The notes beneath the pieces are model-generated. The model was not told where the DNA came from. It searched no databases and saw only the letters and a program-made list of their open reading frames with translations. From JAVKBW01 sp964352715 (lineage in GTDB: Bacteria; Pseudomonadota; Alphaproteobacteria; UBA8366; Aestuariispiraceae), in NCBI GenBank assembly GCA_964352715.1, contig CAYGSU010000041.1, positions 1-36,800 of the forward strand: 36,800 nucleotides of DNA. The letters are read 5' to 3'. Of this stretch, positions 33,294 through 36,800 are shown piece after piece (position 1 is the stretch's first letter; every line of letters begins with the position of its first letter). A program made the position numbers and the translations under genes.

Positions 33294-35303
33294 ATGTTCA
33301 AGAAAATCCTGATTGCCAATCGTGGCGAAATCGCCTGCCGGGTCATCAAGACGGCGCGGCGGATGGGAATCAAGACGGTTGCGGTCTATTCCGAAGCCGA
33401 CCGCACGGCCCTGCATGTGGAAATGGCGGACGAGGCGGTGTTCGTCGGTCCGGCCCCGTCCTCGGAAAGCTATCTGGTAATCGACCGCATTGTCGCCGCC
33501 TGCAAGGAGACGGGGGCAGAAGCGGTGCATCCGGGTTACGGTTTTCTGTCGGAGAATTCGAAATTCGCCATTGCCCTCGCCGAAGCGGGCATCGCGTTTG
33601 TCGGCCCGCCGGTGAATGCCATCAAGGCGATGGGCGACAAGATCGAATCCAAGAAGATCGCTCAGGAAGCCGGTGTCAGCACGGTGCCGGGCCATCTGGA
33701 AGCGATCACCGATCCGGAAGAGGCTGTGAAAATCGCCAGGGGCATCGGCTATCCGGTGATGCTGAAGGCGTCGGCCGGCGGTGGCGGCAAGGGCATGCGG
33801 TTGGCCTATACCGATGACGAGGCGCGCGAGGGGCTGGTATCGGCGATGAACGAAGGCCGGGCATCTTTCGGCGATGACCGCGTTTTTGTTGAAAAGTTCA
33901 TTGAGGAACCGCGCCATATCGAAATTCAGGTGATGGCGGACAGCCACGGCAATTGCATCTATCTGGGCGAACGCGAATGTTCGATCCAGCGCCGTCACCA
34001 GAAGGTTCTGGAAGAAGCGCCGTCGCCGTTCCTCGATGAAGCCACCCGCAAGGCGATGGGCGAACAGGCCGTCGCCCTGGCGCAGACGGTTGGCTATTGT
34101 TCTGCGGGGACGGTGGAGTTCATCGTTGACAAGAATCGCAACTTCTACTTCCTTGAAATGAATACACGATTGCAGGTCGAGCATCCTGTCACCGAACTGG
34201 TGACCGGCTTCGATCTGGTCGAAATGATGCTGCGCGTTGCGGCTGGCGAAAAGCTGCCGGTTGCCCAGAAGGACGTGACCCTGAAGGGCTGGGCGCTGGA
34301 GGCTAGGGTCTATGCCGAAGACCCGGAACGCGGCTTTCTGCCGTCAACGGGGCGGCTGGTCAAATACCGTCCGCCGAAGGAAATCGAAGGCGAGGTCCGC
34401 GTCGATACCGGGGTGCAGGAAGGCGCGGAAATTTCCATGTTCTACGACCCGATGATCGCAAAGCTGGTCACCGGTGGGGCGACCCGCGAACAGGCCATTG
34501 ACCGGATGCGCGACGCGCTGGACGACTACTATATCCGCGGCCTTGGCAACAACCTCGGTTTCCTGTCGCATCTGGTGGCCCATCCTCGGTTCAGGGCCGG
34601 CGACATGACGACAAATTTCATTGCCGAGGAATACCCTGACGGGCTGACGGATGACCTTCTTTATCCTAAAGATACCAATATGTTGGCCGTCATATCTGCG
34701 ATTGTGGATTATCGCACGGAACAGCGAGAACGGGGCATCAGCGGGCAGGTGGAAGGCGGCAAGGCCGGCCATCCCGCGCCGTCGGACCTGACGGTGTTTC
34801 TGGGGGACGAGAACCCCGAGGAAGTGGCGGTCAAGATTGCGCCGAACGAGGGCGGGGTTGACCTGCTGACCCTGCGGGACGGGTCGGTTCTGGAAGTCGC
34901 AACAGCCTGGCGCCCGGGTGCGCCCTTGTTCGAGGCGACCATCAACAACGAGCCGTTCATCGCCCAGGTCGACCCGGTGCCGGCCGGCTATGTGGTTTCG
35001 CATGCGGGCACGCGGGCGTCGGTCAAGGTGATCGAAACCCGGCTGGCCGACCTGCAGCGCCTGATGCCTTACAAGGCGCCGCCGGACATGTCGAAATTCC
35101 TGTTGTCGCCAATGCCGGGGCTGCTGGTGCGGCTGTCGGTCGGGGGAGGCGATACGGTGAAACCGGGACAGGAACTTGCGGTGGTCGAGGCGATGAAGAT
35201 GGAAAACGTGCTGCGGGCCGAACAGGAAGGGGTGGTGAAGGAAGTTCACGCCGCGTCCGGCGACAGCCTTGCGGTGGACCAGAAAATCCTGTCCTTCGAA
35301 TAA
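33294..35303 (+). CDS. pccA: Propionyl-CoA carboxylase alpha chain (biotin carboxylase/BCCP)
   Basis: A 669-residue biotin-carrying subunit. The biotin carboxylase domain (1 to about 450) shows FKKILIANRGEIACRVIKTA, EAVHPGYGFLSENSKFA, the ATP-grasp loop KASAGGGGKGMRLA and FLEMNTRLQVEHPVTELVTG. A BT-type linker domain follows. The C-terminal biotinyl domain has EAMKMENVLRAEQ, with the biotinylated Lys at about residue 635, 34 residues from the end as usual. With pccB it converts propionyl-CoA to methylmalonyl-CoA. Methylmalonyl-CoA carboxylase-like or geranyl-CoA specificities are less likely given the PccB partner. The ATG at 33294 follows GGGGGCGAC. Confidence 0.95.
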   Translation: MFKKILIANRGEIACRVIKTARRMGIKTVAVYSEADRTALHVEMADEAVFVGPAPSSESYLVIDRIVAACKETGAEAVHPGYGFLSENSKFAIALAEAGIAFVGPPVNAIKAMGDKIESKKIAQEAGVSTVPGHLEAITDPEEAVKIARGIGYPVMLKASAGGGGKGMRLAYTDDEAREGLVSAMNEGRASFGDDRVFVEKFIEEPRHIEIQVMADSHGNCIYLGERECSIQRRHQKVLEEAPSPFLDEATRKAMGEQAVALAQTVGYCSAGTVEFIVDKNRNFYFLEMNTRLQVEHPVTELVTGFDLVEMMLRVAAGEKLPVAQKDVTLKGWALEARVYAEDPERGFLPSTGRLVKYRPPKEIEGEVRVDTGVQEGAEISMFYDPMIAKLVTGGATREQAIDRMRDALDDYYIRGLGNNLGFLSHLVAHPRFRAGDMTTNFIAEEYPDGLTDDLLYPKDTNMLAVISAIVDYRTEQRERGISGQVEGGKAGHPAPSDLTVFLGDENPEEVAVKIAPNEGGVDLLTLRDGSVLEVATAWRPGAPLFEATINNEPFIAQVDPVPAGYVVSHAGTRASVKVIETRLADLQRLMPYKAPPDMSKFLLSPMPGLLVRLSVGGGDTVKPGQELAVVEAMKMENVLRAEQEGVVKEVHAASGDSLAVDQKILSFE

Positions 35304-35313
35304 GAGCGAACAG

Positions 35314-35586
35314 ATGGCCAGAACAGCAATACACTGCATCATTCACGGCAAGGTTCAGAACGTCTGGTACCGGGCCTGGACCGAACGGACTGCAACGGAA
35401 AAGTCGCTCGACGGGTGGGTCCGCAATCGGCCGGACGGAACGGTCGAGGCCGTATTCGCCGGTGATGAGGCAGCGGTCGCCGACATGCTGAAGGCCTGCC
35501 GTGACGGTCCCAAGCTTGCCCGGGTGACCGACATCGACCAGGAACCGGCGGATGACCCGGGCCGAACCGGGTTCGAAATCCGGTAG
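35314..35586 (+). CDS. acyP: Acylphosphatase
   Basis: A 90-residue protein that hydrolyses acyl phosphates. The catalytic residues are in place: Arg20 in VQNVWYRAWT and Asn38 in GWVRNRPDGTVEAVF. The usual substrate-loop VQGV is VQNV here, a Gly-to-Asn change. The ATG at 35314 is chosen because homology starts there; the frame is open upstream to 35269, but that part overlaps pccA. It lies 10 bp after pccA and is probably the last gene of the pcc unit. Confidence 0.92.
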   Translation: MARTAIHCIIHGKVQNVWYRAWTERTATEKSLDGWVRNRPDGTVEAVFAGDEAAVADMLKACRDGPKLARVTDIDQEPADDPGRTGFEIR

Positions 35587-35750
35587 GTCGGCTGCTCTAA
35601 GTAATTTCCCGTAATTTATTGATTTTTTTAACATTAGAGTGACCTCCGTCACTGCTGAGCGCCGTATATGCGTTTACAAACGGTGGCAATGGGGACATTA
35701 ATGCTGCGGCGCAACATCACCGCTGGCGATTTGGATTGAAAGACAAGATC
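35587..35750. other. AT-richer intergenic region after acyP
   Basis: 164 bp without a gene of its own. It holds a T-run (35623-35629) without a hairpin directly before it, a 6-bp inverted repeat AGTGAC-CTCC-GTCACT (35638-35653), a CGTTT-AC-AAACG inverted repeat (35671-35682), and a long-range 6-bp pairing CTCTAA (35595-35600) with TTAGAG (35634-35639). It probably contains the end of the pcc transcript and the promoter of the small membrane protein gene at 35751. No consensus -35/-10 pair stands out. Confidence 0.4.
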
Positions 35751-35882
35751 ATGGACGCACGAAACGAAGATCTGAAAATGAAGCGCCGGCCCGAACCCAA
35801 GGGCCTGAACTATGTTCTGTTTGCTACGGGCATGCTTGTCGTGTCGATTTTCATGAGCATGGTTTTCATTCAGGTTGCCTGA
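35751..35882 (+). CDS. Small single-pass membrane protein, 43 residues (hypothetical)
   Basis: This frame encodes 43 residues: a charged N-terminal half (MDARNEDLKMKRRPEPKG) and then one hydrophobic helix at about residues 19-43 (NYVLFATGMLVVSIFMSMVF). The positive charges before the helix suggest the N-terminus is cytoplasmic. The ATG at 35751 has only a weak upstream AAAGAC. A second ATG at codon 10 (35778) is an alternative. Support comes from its architecture, which matches the next small gene (36047-36178, also 43 residues, with YVL at residues 21-23 in both). I do not recognise the family. Confidence 0.6.
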   Translation: MDARNEDLKMKRRPEPKGLNYVLFATGMLVVSIFMSMVFIQVA

Positions 35883-35890
35883 CCGAGGCG

Positions 35891-35917
35891 GCTGGGCCCG
35901 GTAAATTCGGGCTCAGC
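35891..35917 (+). terminator. Hairpin after the first small membrane protein gene
   Basis: A 10-bp stem (35891-35900 with 35908-35917, one G-U pair) with loop GTAAATT begins 8 nt after the stop at 35880-35882. It is strong and GC-rich, but the following bases (ATTACGATAATCG) are not a T-tract. It may be a transcript 3'-end stabiliser or a Rho-linked terminator rather than a classic intrinsic one. Confidence 0.4.
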
Positions 35918-35918
35918 A

Positions 35919-35933
35919 TTACGATAATCGTAA
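35919..35933. promoter_or_regulatory. Perfect 7-1-7 palindrome, candidate operator
   Basis: TTACGAT-A-ATCGTAA is a perfect palindrome with a one-base centre. It lies in an AT-rich stretch (35918-35975) that is likely the promoter region of the second small membrane protein gene at 36047. The form fits a homodimeric regulator site; I do not recognise the matching regulator family. It could also be chance. Confidence 0.35.
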
Positions 35934-36046
35934 GAATATTAATCTTTTAAAATCAATAGGTTAAAAATATTTTCTCCCATCCCGACTGGACATGTCGAGG
36001 GTGTGGCTCCACGTTAGTACGTGAACCGATGAATTGGAGGTAACGT

Positions 36047-36178
36047 ATGGGCGAGAAAATTGACAAGAACGATGCACGGCAGGGCGAAACATCCGGCAAG
36101 ATGCGGTATGTCCTGATCATCTCTATTGTTTTGGCAGTTATCGCGCTTGCGCTTGTCGGTTTCAACGCCGGGGGCTAA
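36047..36178 (+). CDS. Small single-pass membrane protein, 43 residues (hypothetical)
   Basis: This frame encodes 43 residues: a polar N-terminal part (MGEKIDKNDARQGETSGKMR) and one hydrophobic helix at about residues 21-40 (YVLIISIVLAVIALALVGFN), ending AGG. The ATG at 36047 has a strong GGAGG at 36036-36040 with 6-nt spacing, which argues for real translation. Length and layout match the 43-residue protein encoded 164 bp upstream. The function is unknown. The AT-rich upstream region with a palindrome suggests its own promoter. Confidence 0.75.
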   Translation: MGEKIDKNDARQGETSGKMRYVLIISIVLAVIALALVGFNAGG

Positions 36179-36303
36179 GCGCTGACGGTTGCAGCCGTCA
36201 TCCCGATACTCGGCAGATCCTGCCGCTTCTTTACCAGCATTTCTTTTCTGACAACGGACGCACGGTCGCACGACTGGCTAAAAGCCATGCGCCGCAATCG
36301 CTT

Positions 36304-36800
36304 TCAGAACACCTCGCCGAACGTTGCCAGCAAGGCGCTGTCGAGGTCTTCCATGGTAACCGGCAGGCCGAGATCGACCAATGAGGTGACGCCGAGTTTC
36401 TCGTCGCCGATGCCGCAAGGCACGATACCGCTGAAATGGTCGAGCTCGGGCTCGACATTGATCGAAATCCCGTGAAACGTCACCCAGCGCCGTACCCGCA
36501 CGCCGATGGCGGCGATCTTGTCTTCATGCCCCTGGCCCTTGTCGACCCAGATGCCGACCCGGCCTGTGCGGCGTTCGCCGGTGACGTTGAACCGGGCGAG
36601 GCTGCGGATCACCCAGTCTTCCAGATTGTGGACATAACAGCGGATGTCCGGGTTACGGCGTTTCAGGTCCAGCATCACATAGGCGATGCGCTGGCCGGGG
36701 CCATGATAGGTGTACTGGCCGCCGCGCCCCGTTTTGAACACGGGAAACCGGTCCGGCGTCAGAAGGTCGCCCGCCTGCGCGCTGGTGCCGCCGGTATACA
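36304..36800 (-). CDS. lipB: Octanoyltransferase LipB (partial, N-terminus outside window)
   Basis: LipB transfers octanoyl groups from acyl-ACP to lipoyl domains in lipoate synthesis. The frame is open to the window edge (36800). The visible 165 or so residues begin YTGGTSAQAGDLLTPDRFPV and continue KTGRGGQYTYHGPGQRIAYV, then DKIAAIGVRVRRWVTFHGIS with the active-site-region Lys, and FSGIVPCGIGDEKLGVTSL with the catalytic Cys. The true start lies beyond the window, and the GTG near 36741 is internal. It converges on the small membrane protein gene, with a 125-bp gap that has short inverted repeats (36183-36188 with 36195-36200) but no clear terminator. Confidence 0.95.
   Translation of the reverse strand, partial: YTGGTSAQAGDLLTPDRFPVFKTGRGGQYTYHGPGQRIAYVMLDLKRRNPDIRCYVHNLEDWVIRSLARFNVTGERRTGRVGIWVDKGQGHEDKIAAIGVRVRRWVTFHGISINVEPELDHFSGIVPCGIGDEKLGVTSLVDLGLPVTMEDLDSALLATFGEVF

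Noticed and set aside
35939..35964. TTAA boxes resembling a CtrA binding site
   Set aside because: The TTAA elements are separated by 4 and 10 bases, not the 7 of the CtrA consensus, and TTAA is expected often in this AT-rich stretch.

Overview
The window is GC-rich chromosomal DNA from an alphaproteobacterium, seen in a gap-containing draft scaffold. Support for the lineage is the order of the ribosomal cluster (adk directly after secY, no rpsD between rpsK and rpoA, no infA or rpmJ), the presence of an ATP12-type F1-ATPase assembly chaperone gene (a family shared by alphaproteobacteria and mitochondria), and a housekeeping block degP-like / rarA / crcB / rluC / HAD phosphatase / ATP12 beyond the ribosomal genes. 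The genus cannot be named from sequence alone.

Layout. 1-47 is the very end of an elongation factor Tu gene. 122-14708 is one long plus-strand ribosomal run: S10 genes (rpsJ rplC rplD rplW rplB rpsS rplV rpsC rplP rpmC rpsQ), spc genes (rplN rplX rplE rpsN rpsH rplF rplR rpsE rpmD rplO secY adk) and alpha genes (rpsM rpsK rpoA rplQ). It is closed by a strong UUCG-loop terminator at 14736-14763. A near-perfect terminator hairpin precedes rpsJ. A near-consensus sigma-70 promoter plus a hairpin/T-tract lies in the leader upstream of rpsM, so the alpha genes probably have their own regulated start.

14838-19648 is an accessory stretch: a LemA protein and a DUF2207 membrane protein on the plus strand, convergent with a minus-strand pair made of a SET-domain protein and a TPR-sulfotransferase. 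19748-30533 carries a periplasmic HtrA/Deg protease, RarA, a formylglycine-type sulfatase, a fluoride channel, an RluC-type pseudouridine synthase, a HAD phosphatase, a giant AsmA-like protein with eight tandem repeats of about 78 residues, and ATP12. Most of these genes overlap or nearly abut, so they are probably cotranscribed in blocks.

30638-35586 is a propionyl-CoA carboxylase locus (pccB, an uncharacterised methyltransferase-like gene, pccA, acylphosphatase). pccB is interrupted by a 100-N scaffold gap flanked by an exact 55-bp duplication. Collapsing the duplication restores a normal 510-residue protein, so this is an assembly artefact. 35751-36178 holds two unannotated-looking 43-residue single-pass membrane proteins with matching architecture, and the window ends inside lipB on the minus strand.

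I found no tRNA, rRNA, CRISPR array, insertion sequence or prophage. The least explained items are the paired 43-residue membrane proteins with a palindromic site between them, the rpsM leader, the repeat-built AsmA protein, the SET/TPR-sulfotransferase pair, and the methyltransferase-like gene inside the pcc locus.
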